A stretch of 64,000 nt of DNA from Magnetococcales bacterium (lineage in GTDB: Bacteria > Pseudomonadota > Magnetococcia > Magnetococcales > Magnetaquicoccaceae), in contig JADGAR010000011.1 of NCBI GenBank assembly GCA_015231915.1, positions 1 to 64,000 on the forward strand. The letters are read 5' to 3'. Shown in pieces: positions 8,627-18,240 of the stretch. A model generated the notes under the pieces. It was not told the DNA's origin. It made no database searches and saw only the letters and a program-made list of their open reading frames with translations. A program made the position numbers and the translations under genes. Position 1 is the first letter of the stretch. Each line of letters starts with the position of its first letter.

Positions 8627-10167
8627 GTCCGCGTCTCCCGCCGGTGCAGCGAAATCAGACGCGCCAGGATCCGGTAAAGGGAATACTCGATCATGAAGTG
8701 GTGCAGATTGTGCCGCATCCGGAAATAGGCCACCGGTTTGTAAATGCGCGCGGCCAGACGCACCAGACGGAAAAACCACGTGGTGTTGCCCCTGGACTCC
8801 TTGATCAACTTGTCGTCGATCACGAAGGCGGACAGTTGCATCAACTTGACCAGGTTGTCGAACCGATCCGAATACCAGGGATGACGGATCTTGCGGGTGC
8901 TATCGAAGGTGTCGATCTCGATCCAGTCGTCCAGGGTTTTTGGCCCGACATAGCCGAACTCCCGTTCGGCCACCTCCAGCATGACCGATCCGGGGATCGG
9001 TTTCCAGTCGGAGCCGATGCCGAAATAGGCATTGCCGTTGTCCGCCAGCAACTGGAGCACCACGTCCTTGGTCTCCACCAGATCCTCGTATTGCTCCCCC
9101 GGCGAACCGTACAGAAAGTTATAATGAGGAATCAACTTGGGATGGCGCGCCAGCTTGCGGTTGACGCGCAGGATCTGTTCCCTGGTGATCCCCTTCTGCA
9201 TGGTCTTGAGGATGCGGTCGCTGGCCGATTCGACGCCCACCATGATCACCCGCCCCCCGGCGGCCACCATGAGTTCGAGAAAATCGTCGTCCATGCGATC
9301 GATCTCGTTGATCCTGGCCCCCCGGAACTCCAGGGTGAGGTGCAGACCCCGCGCGATGATCTTGCGAAAGATGCGGCCCATGCGGGGCAAATCGACGAAG
9401 CTGGTGTCGTCGATGATGCTCAGATGGGTCACCTGATAGTTGGCGATCAGGAACTCGATGTGCTCGATGACCTCATCCTCCGGATCGGGCAGCCATTTCT
9501 TGCCGTTGATCACCTTGTAGATGGCGGGACTGACGCAGAAGGTGCATTTGTAGGGACACCCCACCGAGGTGAAAATGGGAAACAGCTTCTGACGCTCCCC
9601 CTTGTACAGGCGCTGGTAATCGTCGCTGCCCACATCCAGGAGATGATAAGGAATGTCGGTGTAATGGATGCGTTCGAAGCCGGTGGCACGCGGGTTGTGG
9701 ACCGCCTCGCCCTGCCCGTCCTTGAAGGAGAGGCCGGGAATGGCGGCAAAATCCGGCTGGCCGGAACGCAAGGCGGCGATCAGGTCGGCCAGGGGCAAAG
9801 AGCCGTCGCCGCGCACCAGGAAATCGATGAACTCCTCCCGGATCGTCTCCGGCAGCACGGTGGGGTGGGGACCACCCCAAACCACCGGGACATGGGGAAA
9901 GTGCTCCTTGACGTACCGGGAAATCTCCCGTGCCGAAGCCAAAGGCATGCCGGTCATGACGCTGATGCCGACCAGACGCACGCCCTGTTGCAATATCGGG
10001 TGGATGGCCTGGCGCCAGTCCCCCTTTTCCCGCCGCAGATCCAGCAGTTTCAGGTCGTCGCCCCGTTTGGCCGATTCAGCAGCCGCGTAAATGATGCTCA
10101 AGGGCAGTTCCATGATGATGGAATCCATGCTGCCAAGACGGGGATAGAGCAGTAGCGCATCGATCAT
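8623..10167 (-). CDS. B12-binding-domain radical SAM protein
   Basis: The 514-residue protein has an N-terminal cobalamin-like domain (about 1-150) with V-W-G-G-P-H-P-T. A radical SAM core follows with G-C-P-Y-K-C-T-F-C near residue 205 and typical downstream segments such as G-V-E-S-A-S-D. The C-terminal 130 residues are of unknown type. It is more distant from the two paralogues at 2903 and 14836 than they are from each other. The start at 10167 overlaps the asnB stop (10164) and its own stop overlaps the start of the SPASM gene, so asnB and both radical SAM genes are probably translationally coupled. Radical methylation of a glycan or lipid intermediate is plausible. Confidence 0.82.
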   Translation of the reverse strand: MIDALLLYPRLGSMDSIIMELPLSIIYAAAESAKRGDDLKLLDLRREKGDWRQAIHPILQQGVRLVGISVMTGMPLASAREISRYVKEHFPHVPVVWGGPHPTVLPETIREEFIDFLVRGDGSLPLADLIAALRSGQPDFAAIPGLSFKDGQGEAVHNPRATGFERIHYTDIPYHLLDVGSDDYQRLYKGERQKLFPIFTSVGCPYKCTFCVSPAIYKVINGKKWLPDPEDEVIEHIEFLIANYQVTHLSIIDDTSFVDLPRMGRIFRKIIARGLHLTLEFRGARINEIDRMDDDFLELMVAAGGRVIMVGVESASDRILKTMQKGITREQILRVNRKLARHPKLIPHYNFLYGSPGEQYEDLVETKDVVLQLLADNGNAYFGIGSDWKPIPGSVMLEVAEREFGYVGPKTLDDWIEIDTFDSTRKIRHPWYSDRFDNLVKLMQLSAFVIDDKLIKESRGNTTWFFRLVRLAARIYKPVAYFRMRHNLHHFMIEYSLYRILARLISLHRRETRT

Positions 10168-12104
10168 GACGAAGCGGACTCCCGATGGGGGTTGGTATCC
10201 ATGACGACCCGAAACCATTGCTCCAGCATCGCCAGTGCCGCCAGTTGCCGGTAGGCCAGCATGCTGCCATGGTCAAACTGGAAAAACAGCCGTTCCACGG
10301 CGGACCAGACAAACAGGCCGCGCCGGGCCACCCCCTCCCTGGTCAACAAGGCACGGCACCAGGCGGCAAATTGCCGACGGGTGGGCGAGGTGAGCGGCAT
10401 GTAGAACGCCTGCTTGCCCTTTTCCCGCAGCGGTTCGGGAAAATGGCGGTCGATGATGGCCCGCAGCACCTCCTTGTTGCGTCGCGGGTTGAACTTCGCC
10501 TGGGGGGGCAGATGCAGGGCCGCCTCGACGAGCCGGTAATCCAGAAACGGGCTTCTGGTCTCCACGGCATGGGCCATGTTGAGCTTGTCCAGGCGATAGA
10601 GCACGCTGAAGGGAATCCAGCATTGCAGATCCAGGAGCGACAGACGGGCATTGAAGTCGAACTCCCGGTTCTCCTCCATCTGCCGATGAAAGAAGAGGTG
10701 CAGCGGCTCGCCGCTCCACTGTTCCCGCAGTTCCGGGGTGCAGATGGACTGCTTGTCCTCCGGGCTGAAACAGGAGGTGATCCCCTCGTAAAACCCGCCG
10801 AACGCCCCGCTGTGGGTGAGCGCCTGCACCAGTTTCAACTTCTCCCTGGGGCCGAAGCGGTCGGGATAGTCGAAGAAACGGTCCACCACCGCCGCAGGCA
10901 CCGCCCTGGCCAGGGCGGCCAGCGCGCGACCGGCCCCGGAGGCGGCAAACAGCCACAGGTTGCGCTCCCGCAGCATCATCAGGCGCTGGTGGAAATAGCC
11001 GTTGAGGATCTCGTCGGCGCCATCGCCGGTCAGCACGACGGTCAGCCGTTTTCTTGCCTCGCGCGCCAGGCAGTAGGCCGGCAGGCAGAGCATGTCGCCG
11101 AACGGTTCGTCGAGGTGAAAGGCGATTTTTGCGGTGGACCCGAACAGCTCCGGCTCCACCTCCACCGGATTGAAGTCGAAACCGAGATGCGCGGCAACCC
11201 TCTGGGCACGGGGATGCTCGTTGTGGCGGTAGTCGAAACCGATGGTATAGGAGATCCTGTCCCCTGTGGTCTGCTGGCGGGCCATGGAACTGGCCACGGC
11301 TGCGGAATCGACCCCGCCGCTCAGGTACAGCCCCAGCGGGACATCGCTTTGCAGCCGGAGGGCCACGGCGTCGTCGAAAAGGGCCTCGAACCGGTCGACC
11401 ACCGTGGCATCATACACCGTCTCCGGAGTGATGGCAGGCCGGGGCCGCCAATAGCGCCGGGTGGCAATACGACCGGACTCCCACACCAGCAGGGTGGCTG
11501 GCTCCAGCTTGCGCACCGCTTGCAGCATGGTCAGCGGGGCGGGTACGTGGCGAAAGGTCAGGTAGCGATCCAACGCCACCGGATCAAGGGACTTTTCGAC
11601 CCAGGGCAGATGCAGCAGGGCATGCATCTCGGAGGCCAGGGCGAAACGCGCGCCGAGCGCGGCATAATAGAGCGGTTTCTTGCCGAAGCGGTCCACGGCG
11701 ACAAGCAGGCGGTTGCGGTTGCGATCCCACAAGGCGAAGGCGAACATGCCGTTGACCCCCTCCAGGAGGTCCTCGCCCAACTCCTCGTAACGGTGCAACA
11801 GCACCTCGCAATCGCTGCCGGAGCGGAAGCGGTGGCCCTTGCGGCCCAGGGACTCCCGCAACTCCCGGTGGTTGTAGATTTCGCCATTGGCCACCAGGAT
11901 CAGCGAGCCGTCCTCGTTGTGCATGGGCTGGTTGGCCGCCTCCGACAGGTCGATGATGGAGAGGCGGCGATGGCCCAGCGCGATGCCGGGGGCGCGGAAC
12001 TCGCCACGCGCGTCCGGTCCCCGATGGGCCAGGGCATCGGTCATGCCCGAAAAACGGTCGAAATCGGCCCCGTGGGTACTGACGAGTCCGGTGATGCCGC
12101 ACAC
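10164..12104 (-). CDS. asnB: Asparagine synthase (glutamine-hydrolysing) family protein
   Basis: The 646-residue protein starts M-C-G-I-T-G, so Cys2 is the amidotransferase nucleophile after Met removal. An Ntn glutaminase domain fills about 1-200. A synthetase domain follows with the pyrophosphate loop S-G-G-V-D-S near residue 265 and a D-E-P-F-G-D segment. In polysaccharide loci AsnB homologues commonly amidate sugar carboxylates rather than aspartate. With an AsnB-like tail at the left edge and a toroid protein next door, amidation of a uronic acid or similar group is a reasonable inference. It lies 4 nt after the preceding gene's stop and overlaps the next. Length is normal for the family. 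Confidence 0.9.
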   Translation of the reverse strand: MCGITGLVSTHGADFDRFSGMTDALAHRGPDARGEFRAPGIALGHRRLSIIDLSEAANQPMHNEDGSLILVANGEIYNHRELRESLGRKGHRFRSGSDCEVLLHRYEELGEDLLEGVNGMFAFALWDRNRNRLLVAVDRFGKKPLYYAALGARFALASEMHALLHLPWVEKSLDPVALDRYLTFRHVPAPLTMLQAVRKLEPATLLVWESGRIATRRYWRPRPAITPETVYDATVVDRFEALFDDAVALRLQSDVPLGLYLSGGVDSAAVASSMARQQTTGDRISYTIGFDYRHNEHPRAQRVAAHLGFDFNPVEVEPELFGSTAKIAFHLDEPFGDMLCLPAYCLAREARKRLTVVLTGDGADEILNGYFHQRLMMLRERNLWLFAASGAGRALAALARAVPAAVVDRFFDYPDRFGPREKLKLVQALTHSGAFGGFYEGITSCFSPEDKQSICTPELREQWSGEPLHLFFHRQMEENREFDFNARLSLLDLQCWIPFSVLYRLDKLNMAHAVETRSPFLDYRLVEAALHLPPQAKFNPRRNKEVLRAIIDRHFPEPLREKGKQAFYMPLTSPTRRQFAAWCRALLTREGVARRGLFVWSAVERLFFQFDHGSMLAYRQLAALAMLEQWFRVVMDTNPHRESASS

Positions 12105-12108
12105 CGCC

Positions 12109-13818
12109 TCACCCCTCCGCCGCAGCGCCGGGGCGCACGACCAGGTGGGTCATGTGCCACCCTTCCGCCCCCAGTCGATAGATTTTTTCCAGGACCAGGC
12201 CGGTCAGCCGCTCCGGCAGACCGGAAACGTGCTCCGTCAAGGGGCTGGTGCGCGGCCACCCTTCCCCCCCCGCGCTGGTGACGAACAGGATCCGCCCGGT
12301 CGCCACAGGCCAGGCGAAGACGAGCCGATCCACGGTGCGGATCTCTCCGGTTTCCACCCGCAACTCCCGCTCCAGTTGCCACGCCGCCTTCCGTCCGCCG
12401 AGATTGGCCGAGGACTGGTTGAGCGCACTCCCTTTCCGGCGCCGGATCCAGTCGATCCCCCGGCGGGCCAGACGGGAGCCGATCCGGGTGGAGCAGGCAA
12501 GGCGCAACACCAGTCGGGCGGCCAGGGAGGGCATGAATTTGCGCACCCTCGGCATGGGGCAGGCCACCCGCATGCGGTTGCCCTCCTCCACCACCCCGGC
12601 CAGCTTGCGGTCATAGGTCAGATTGGTGGCGTATCCCCCCCGTTCGAGGGCGATGGCGTAGCCGCAATCGGTCACAACACCGCCGCATCCCGGCGCAAAC
12701 AGCCGGAGCAACCCGCCCGCCACGGGCGCGAACACGCCGCTCCCCTGCCCGGAGACAAACCGCGCCAGACCGGCGCCGGGAAAAAAGCGCACCCTCGATC
12801 CGCCGTCGGTGACCGCCAGGGGAATGACCTCGACCGGCGCCCGCTCCGTCCCCATGGCGTGCCGATAATCATGCGCCAACAACGGCTGAAAGGCCCACCT
12901 GGGCAGCCGCAGGTCGTCGCCCAGGGTGTTGGTGAACCCCTGGAAACCGACGGACTCCCGCTGCAACCGTTCCGCCAGACCCGCAGCCCGGCCAGACCGG
13001 TCCGCCATCAGCAGAATGGCGATCCGGGAGAGATAGGGATTGTGGCACACGCCGTACTCCTCGCCGATGGTCAGATCGGGGTGGACCCATTCACAGGCGA
13101 AGTCGAAGGCCCGCACGAACGGTGCGCTCGCGCTCCAGTCCTGCCACAACGCCATGGCCATGGCGACGAATTCGACGGTCAAAAACGTGTAACCCACATC
13201 CATGTGCCCCACTTCGGGAAACCACCCTTCCGGGGTTTGGACACGAATGATGGCATGCAATTTCTCCCTGGCGTTGCGGGTGAACGCGGCATCGTCCAGC
13301 ACCGCCCCGGCCCAGGCCAGGGCCGCCACGCCGACCGCCTGGTGGTTGGTCTTGAACAGGTCGTCGCGTCCGGTCAGCCAGCGGGCGGTGGCTGCCAGTT
13401 TCTCCCGCGCCCGTTGCCGCGACGCCGGGGCCAGCCGCCCCTCCAGAAGATGCAGGGTGCGGGCCACGGCATGGCAGGAAAAGGCGCTGGCGGCAAAGGC
13501 GCGCTCGCCTTTGTACCATTCGTCCATGGAGCCGTCGGGATATTGATGGTCACACCAGAAACGCAGCAACGCCTCCACCGCTTCCAGCAGACGCGGATCG
13601 TCCCGCCAGGAAGAACCGGGGTAGTCCCGGGTGTACAACAAGGCCAAAGGCAGCATGGCCTCCTGGCGGCGCATGTCAGAAAGCTCGGAGGTCTTGTCCC
13701 GCCAATAGGCCAGATGGGCCGAACCCCAGGTCGGGGAGAGCGGGTCGTGGTCCATCTGCCGCAGCAGCCGGGGCACGGCGCTCACGACGAAAGCGATCTG
13801 TTCGTTCAGGTCCTGCAT
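12109..13818 (-). CDS. Alpha/alpha-toroid protein, heparinase II/III-like
   Basis: The 569-residue protein has an N-terminal half rich in helices with W, H and Y residues (for example Q-Y-P-D-G-S near residue 93, and K-T-N-H-Q-A-V-G-V near 155). This resembles the alpha/alpha-toroid of heparinase II/III-type polysaccharide lyases and unsaturated glucuronyl hydrolases. The C-terminal half is beta-rich with V-V-T-D-C-G-Y, as in the beta-sandwich of those enzymes. No signal peptide is visible, so it would act in the cytoplasm unless exported otherwise. Homologues sit in exopolysaccharide clusters beside asnB. The start overlaps the preceding glycosyltransferase gene by 13 nt. The family call is by pattern only. 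Confidence 0.6.
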   Translation of the reverse strand: MQDLNEQIAFVVSAVPRLLRQMDHDPLSPTWGSAHLAYWRDKTSELSDMRRQEAMLPLALLYTRDYPGSSWRDDPRLLEAVEALLRFWCDHQYPDGSMDEWYKGERAFAASAFSCHAVARTLHLLEGRLAPASRQRAREKLAATARWLTGRDDLFKTNHQAVGVAALAWAGAVLDDAAFTRNAREKLHAIIRVQTPEGWFPEVGHMDVGYTFLTVEFVAMAMALWQDWSASAPFVRAFDFACEWVHPDLTIGEEYGVCHNPYLSRIAILLMADRSGRAAGLAERLQRESVGFQGFTNTLGDDLRLPRWAFQPLLAHDYRHAMGTERAPVEVIPLAVTDGGSRVRFFPGAGLARFVSGQGSGVFAPVAGGLLRLFAPGCGGVVTDCGYAIALERGGYATNLTYDRKLAGVVEEGNRMRVACPMPRVRKFMPSLAARLVLRLACSTRIGSRLARRGIDWIRRRKGSALNQSSANLGGRKAAWQLERELRVETGEIRTVDRLVFAWPVATGRILFVTSAGGEGWPRTSPLTEHVSGLPERLTGLVLEKIYRLGAEGWHMTHLVVRPGAAAEG

Positions 13819-14828
13819 GGGGGATCATCCCGGTCGCCCTCATCGGCGAACCCTTCGGAATAACGGATCGGTTTGTTGAACTCCAGCCCCTTGTGCAGAA
13901 AATAGATCAACTCCCCCAGCAGTCCGATGGACAGGAACATGAAACTCACCACCATCATGATGGGCGACAGGACCCACAGAGGATGCAGGTTCATGAACAC
14001 CTCCACGGTACCCAGGAAGTAGTTCACCAGATGGCTGCCAATGAAATAACCTCCCCACAACAGGGCGAAGATCATGCACAAGACGCTGTAGATGCCAAAA
14101 AAATAGAGCGGGGATTGCACGTAGCGGGTCAAAAAGAAGACCGTCAGAAAGTCCATGAAACCGGTGAACATCCGCCCGGTGCCGAACTTGGAGTGGCCGA
14201 ACCGGCGCGGGGCGTGCTCGATGGCCACCTCGCCGATCTTGTACCCCCGCTTGGCGATCAGCACCAGGATGTAGCGGTGCAGTTGGCCGTACAGCGGCAG
14301 GTTCTGAATGCACTCCCGGCGCATGAGCTTCAGGCCGCAGTTGAAATCCTGGACCTCGACCTTGGAAAAATAGCGTATGGTGCGGTTGAACAGCCGCGAA
14401 GGCAGGGTTTTGCTCAAGGGATCCTGGCGCTTGAACTTCCAGCCCGTCACGACATCCAGGTTGCGGTCGTGCAGGTGATTCAGCAGCTTGGGAATCTCTT
14501 CCGGCTGGTCTTGCAGGTCGGTATCCATCATCAGCACCAGGGTGCCGGTCGCCAGCTCGAAACCGGTTTTCAGGGCATTGGACTTGCCCTGGTTGATGCG
14601 GAAATGGACCGCCTTGAAACGACCCTGATGCTGACGGACCAGGGAACTGATGATGAGGTCGCTGCCATCCGTGGAACCGTCGTTGATGAAGATCACTTCG
14701 TAGGTGCCACCCAGTTGCGCCAGCACCGGCAGCAGCCGCTCCACCAGGGGTTCGATGGTCTGGTGTTCGTTATAGACCGGCAAGATGACGGACAGAAAAA
14801 CCTCGCTTGGCTTCACGGACCCATTCAT
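13806..14828 (-). CDS. Family 2 glycosyltransferase, dolichol-phosphate-mannose-synthase-like, membrane anchored
   Basis: The 340-residue protein has a GT-A domain (about 10-225) starting S-V-I-L-P-V-Y-N-E, with N-D-G-S-T-D-G-S and the D-x-D motif in M-D-T-D-L-Q. Two hydrophobic helices follow near residues 230-265 and 275-320. This is the layout of bacterial DPM1/GtrB/ArnC-type enzymes, which load a sugar onto undecaprenyl phosphate at the inner membrane. Such a lipid-linked sugar is the donor expected by GT-C enzymes like the one proposed at 150-2150. ATG 14828 is used because the domain begins right after it. It lies 7 nt downstream of the radical SAM paralogue's stop. Confidence 0.85.
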   Translation of the reverse strand: MNGSVKPSEVFLSVILPVYNEHQTIEPLVERLLPVLAQLGGTYEVIFINDGSTDGSDLIISSLVRQHQGRFKAVHFRINQGKSNALKTGFELATGTLVLMMDTDLQDQPEEIPKLLNHLHDRNLDVVTGWKFKRQDPLSKTLPSRLFNRTIRYFSKVEVQDFNCGLKLMRRECIQNLPLYGQLHRYILVLIAKRGYKIGEVAIEHAPRRFGHSKFGTGRMFTGFMDFLTVFFLTRYVQSPLYFFGIYSVLCMIFALLWGGYFIGSHLVNYFLGTVEVFMNLHPLWVLSPIMMVVSFMFLSIGLLGELIYFLHKGLEFNKPIRYSEGFADEGDRDDPPCRT

Positions 14829-14835
14829 GATCTCT

Positions 14836-16305
14836 TCAACTCCTGGACGGTTTCGCCAGATAAAATGCAAACGTGCGCACGACCGCCCTGAACAGGTGCA
14901 TGACACCCTGAGGCCGGATCCCTGGAAAAATCTGCGAACTCAATACATAAGAAATATAAAAAGTGCCGACAAACGAATAAAAATTGGGAATATTGATACG
15001 AACGATACGCAGCAAAAATGGCACCAGAGATTCAGGCGCCTTGCAGATGATGGAGCCGAGAAAGGCGAGATTGCGCTGAATCATCTTCTCGCGAGGGGTG
15101 TAACTGTTGAGCATGGTCAATCCGTAAGGAGACAACTCGGAAAAATCGTACTCCTTGTCGAGCACCCCCAGTTGCTGGGCGTAATCCGTCAATTCGGTGC
15201 GGGGATAGGGCGCGAAGATGACGAACTGGTTCGCGGTGATCCGCAGACTCCTGGCCACCCGCACCGAGTTGAAATCCTCCTCCAGGGTGGTGCCGGGAAT
15301 GCCCAGCATGGTGTTGGAGGTGATGCGCAGGCCATATTTCCTGGCGATGCCGAAACCCTCACGGATTTTCGCATCGGACATCTCCCGTTTCAGGACCACG
15401 TCCCGCAACTGTTCGTTGCCGGCCTCCAGGGACATGCCCACCGACCAGCAACCCGCCTTTTGCAACTGACGCCCGATGGTGTCGTTGATGACATCGGCGC
15501 GAATCAGGCAATAGAAGGGAATGCCGATCTCCCGGGAGTAGCGCTCGGCGAACTCCTCGAGCCAGGGATCGTCCTGGCGCCAGGCAAAGGAGTCGTCCTG
15601 AAAACGGATGAAGCGGATGTCCGGAAAATGCTCCCGCGCGTGCTTGATCTCCGCCAGGACATTCTCCACGGAACGGCGGCGGAACAGATTGCGCCCCACC
15701 CCCTTGAACATCTGGTTATAGGTATGGTTGAAACAGTAGGTGCACTTGAACGGACACCCCTTCTGGGTCATGAAGGAACGCATGCCGGAACGCTGCAACT
15801 CGGGCGCGGCCTGGTAAAAGATCGCCCGGTCGGGAAACGGCAGGGCATCGAGATCCTCCACCACCTCCTTGATCAGCTCCGGGGAGCCAGGCACCATGAT
15901 GTTCGGGATGCCGACGAAATCGCGCTTTTCCTCCATGGCCTCGAGCATGCGGATGATGGCCAGATCCCCCTCGCCGATGCAGATGGCATCCAGTTCCAGG
16001 CGCGCCATGACCTCCGGGAAGAAGGTGGGATGCGGCCCGCCCATGACCCGCACCACCCTCCGGCCCGTGCGGGCGGCCCAGGCCCTGACCTGCCCGTCCC
16101 CCTGGGCGAACCGTTTCTCGTCCGGACTCATGGTGGAGTAGGCCACGAAATCGGGCAGGAATTCGTCCAGGGTCTCGGGGATGTCGTGGCTGCGCAAGGC
16201 GATCAGGCGCACCGCGTGACCTTCGCGCCGGCAGATGGCGCTCAGGGCCATCACCCCGATCGGCTCGCCAAAGTAGAGATCCGCGACGACAAACAGGACT
16301 CTCAT
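14836..16305 (-). CDS. B12-binding-domain radical SAM protein (paralogue 2)
   Basis: The 489-residue protein begins M-R-V-L-F-V-V-A-D-L-Y-F and aligns over its length with the gene at 2903-4381. It shares the I-G-E-G-D and F-F-P-E-V motifs and the cluster motif G-C-P-F-K-C-T-Y-C near residue 170. The first 140 residues form the cobalamin-like domain. Both copies keep all three cluster cysteines, so both appear active. The pair could act at successive or alternative positions of one molecule. It is followed closely by the glycosyltransferase gene and preceded by a methyltransferase gene 21 nt away. Confidence 0.85.
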   Translation of the reverse strand: MRVLFVVADLYFGEPIGVMALSAICRREGHAVRLIALRSHDIPETLDEFLPDFVAYSTMSPDEKRFAQGDGQVRAWAARTGRRVVRVMGGPHPTFFPEVMARLELDAICIGEGDLAIIRMLEAMEEKRDFVGIPNIMVPGSPELIKEVVEDLDALPFPDRAIFYQAAPELQRSGMRSFMTQKGCPFKCTYCFNHTYNQMFKGVGRNLFRRRSVENVLAEIKHAREHFPDIRFIRFQDDSFAWRQDDPWLEEFAERYSREIGIPFYCLIRADVINDTIGRQLQKAGCWSVGMSLEAGNEQLRDVVLKREMSDAKIREGFGIARKYGLRITSNTMLGIPGTTLEEDFNSVRVARSLRITANQFVIFAPYPRTELTDYAQQLGVLDKEYDFSELSPYGLTMLNSYTPREKMIQRNLAFLGSIICKAPESLVPFLLRIVRINIPNFYSFVGTFYISYVLSSQIFPGIRPQGVMHLFRAVVRTFAFYLAKPSRS

Positions 16306-16326
16306 GGCATTCCGTCACCCCTATCC

Positions 16327-17325
16327 TCATGCCTGACGCGTGGTGCCCTTGGTCAACTGGCAGTTGCGCATCATGCCGAAATTCAGATCGATCCAGCGGT
16401 GCAGCCACCTGGGCACGAAACGGCTCACCGGAATCTTGCCGATCATCAGGAATCGCAAGGGGAAGTGGCTGGTCGTGCATTCGGTGATGGTGAAATCGGC
16501 GAACAGCCTGGGAAAATCCTCCTTGCCATAATAACGCCCGATGGGATTGGTCGGCCCGTCCATCAACCGGTAGAACTCGTCGTAGTTGGCGGTGTGCTGG
16601 ATGCCATCGCGCACCTTGGGTGCTTTCAGCAGCCTCTTGAGAACCATTTGCGCCAGGGGAAACAGCCAGGGATTGAAAAAAAACAGCTTGCCGTACAGGG
16701 AGATGATGGCGTTGCCACCCGGCTTGAGCACCCGCCAGGCCTCCCGGATCCCCTGTTGCGTGTCCGGGATGTGGTGCAAGACGCCAATGGAGGAGACACG
16801 ATCGAAGACCCCGTCCCGGAACGGCAGGGCCTGGGCATCCGCCTGCACCACCATGCCCGGCAACCGATAGGTTTGCAGCGCGGCGGCGGTGGAGATCACC
16901 GCCCGCTCGGTGAAATCGACCCCGACGGAATAGGCCCCATGCCTGGCAAAGCTCTTGACCACCCATCCGGAGCCACAACCGATATCCAAGGTCATCTTGC
17001 CCCGCACCTCCTCGAAGCGGTAGATCTCCATGGAGAACGGATCCACCTCGTTGGCCCGCCAGCGGTCCTGCTCCTCGAAATAGTCCCTTGTGAACAGCTC
17101 CGCGTGGGCCTCGTACTGGAAATGGGGGCTGCCCTCCCAGTGATCCTTCGCCTCCTTGAGCAACGGATCGTCCACGACCAGCATGCGGGGGATGCCGTCC
17201 ACCACGGGATAGACGCGACTGCAAGCGCGGCAGGCCAGCCCCGTCACCGGTTGACCTTCCGGTTGCAGTTCCCCCCTGCAATGCGGACAGACAAGAATCG
17301 CAAGCGCTTTTTCCGTGTCGAACAT
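16327..17325 (-). CDS. SAM-dependent methyltransferase with Trm112-like zinc-ribbon N-terminus
   Basis: The 332-residue protein opens with a short Trm112-like domain: C-P-H-C near residue 12 and C-R-A-C near 33, then V-Y-P-V-V-D-G-I-P. A class I methyltransferase domain follows with motif I D-I-G-C-G-S-G-W near residue 115 and an I-G-V-L-H-H-I-P segment near 178, the latter typical of Methyltransf_11. A Trm112-like cap fused to a methyltransferase is common in natural-product and lipid modification. The start at 17325 is set just before the zinc-ribbon. Substrate unknown; context suggests glycan or lipid. Confidence 0.82.
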   Translation of the reverse strand: MFDTEKALAILVCPHCRGELQPEGQPVTGLACRACSRVYPVVDGIPRMLVVDDPLLKEAKDHWEGSPHFQYEAHAELFTRDYFEEQDRWRANEVDPFSMEIYRFEEVRGKMTLDIGCGSGWVVKSFARHGAYSVGVDFTERAVISTAAALQTYRLPGMVVQADAQALPFRDGVFDRVSSIGVLHHIPDTQQGIREAWRVLKPGGNAIISLYGKLFFFNPWLFPLAQMVLKRLLKAPKVRDGIQHTANYDEFYRLMDGPTNPIGRYYGKEDFPRLFADFTITECTTSHFPLRFLMIGKIPVSRFVPRWLHRWIDLNFGMMRNCQLTKGTTRQA

Positions 17326-17388
17326 GGTGCACTGCCCTCTTGAAAAACGTCGAATGGATATCAATAATGCATCATCTGCGGGCCGATG

Positions 17389-18240
17389 TCACACTTTATT
17401 TACGCGCCACTGGTCCGCATCCGTCTCGATCACATGAAACACCCACCCCATGGACTCCTCCGGGTGACGCCGGGCACAGGCGTATTTCCAGCGCTGCGCC
17501 CGGCGATACAACGCCGGGGAGAACACCGCGCACAACGCCAACAGCCCGTGCCAGGGAAAACTGGGCACCACCGGCAACAACGGTCCCTCCAGCCGCAAAC
17601 CGGCCTGGGCAATCTCGGCGCGCAGGGTCTCTTGGGTGTACTCGATCTTGTGGTCGGTGTCATCGCGGGAGTCGATGCCGGCCTGACGCAGCCGCCGTTT
17701 CCAGGTGGTCTCCGCATTGGGGATGCTCACGACAATCGGCGCGCCGTTTTTTTTGATCCGCCGCAGCTCCGCCAGACACTCCACCCGCCGGTGCAGATGC
17801 TCCAGGACATCGGAACAGTTGATCAGATCGAAACTCCCATCCTCGAACGGATACGGGGTGCGTTCCAGATCGATGGCCAGCACCTCCAGCGGATACCCCC
17901 GTTGCGCAACCACGGTCTGCAATTGCCGCACCGACTCCGCATCGTGCTCCAGCCCCACCACGCCAACGGCGCCCAGTTCGCACGCCTTCAGACAGAAGGC
18001 CCCGCTGCCGCACCCCACATCCAGAACCCGCATCCCCGGCCCCAGGAAGCGCTGGGCATGGGCAGCGGTTTCCGGGTCGAACAGATGCTTCGGATGGATC
18101 GGCCAGGCAGAAAACCCACGCCACACCATCCCCCGGCAGGCCAGTTGCGCACAATATTTATTTTGCCATTTCAAGAATTCCAGCCAGCTGCGGCGGGGGT
18201 TGGCCAGCCATTTTCTCAGGCTCCAGTAGAGCGCCCTCAT
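17389..18240 (-). CDS. Class I SAM-dependent methyltransferase
   Basis: The 283-residue protein has motif I V-L-D-V-G-C-G-S-G-A near residue 73, G-L-E-H-D as motif II, F-D-L-I-N-C-S-D-V-L-E-H-L near 145 and the G-A-P-I-V-V-S-I-P strand. These fit a UbiG/Methyltransf_23-type enzyme. An N-terminal extension of about 60 basic and aromatic residues precedes the domain. Its start overlaps the stop of tlyA (18237-18240, ATGA), so it is translated with the housekeeping block although it resembles the glycan-locus methyltransferases. It therefore links the two regions. A gap of 63 nt separates it from the next gene. Confidence 0.8.
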   Translation of the reverse strand: MRALYWSLRKWLANPRRSWLEFLKWQNKYCAQLACRGMVWRGFSAWPIHPKHLFDPETAAHAQRFLGPGMRVLDVGCGSGAFCLKACELGAVGVVGLEHDAESVRQLQTVVAQRGYPLEVLAIDLERTPYPFEDGSFDLINCSDVLEHLHRRVECLAELRRIKKNGAPIVVSIPNAETTWKRRLRQAGIDSRDDTDHKIEYTQETLRAEIAQAGLRLEGPLLPVVPSFPWHGLLALCAVFSPALYRRAQRWKYACARRHPEESMGWVFHVIETDADQWRVNKV

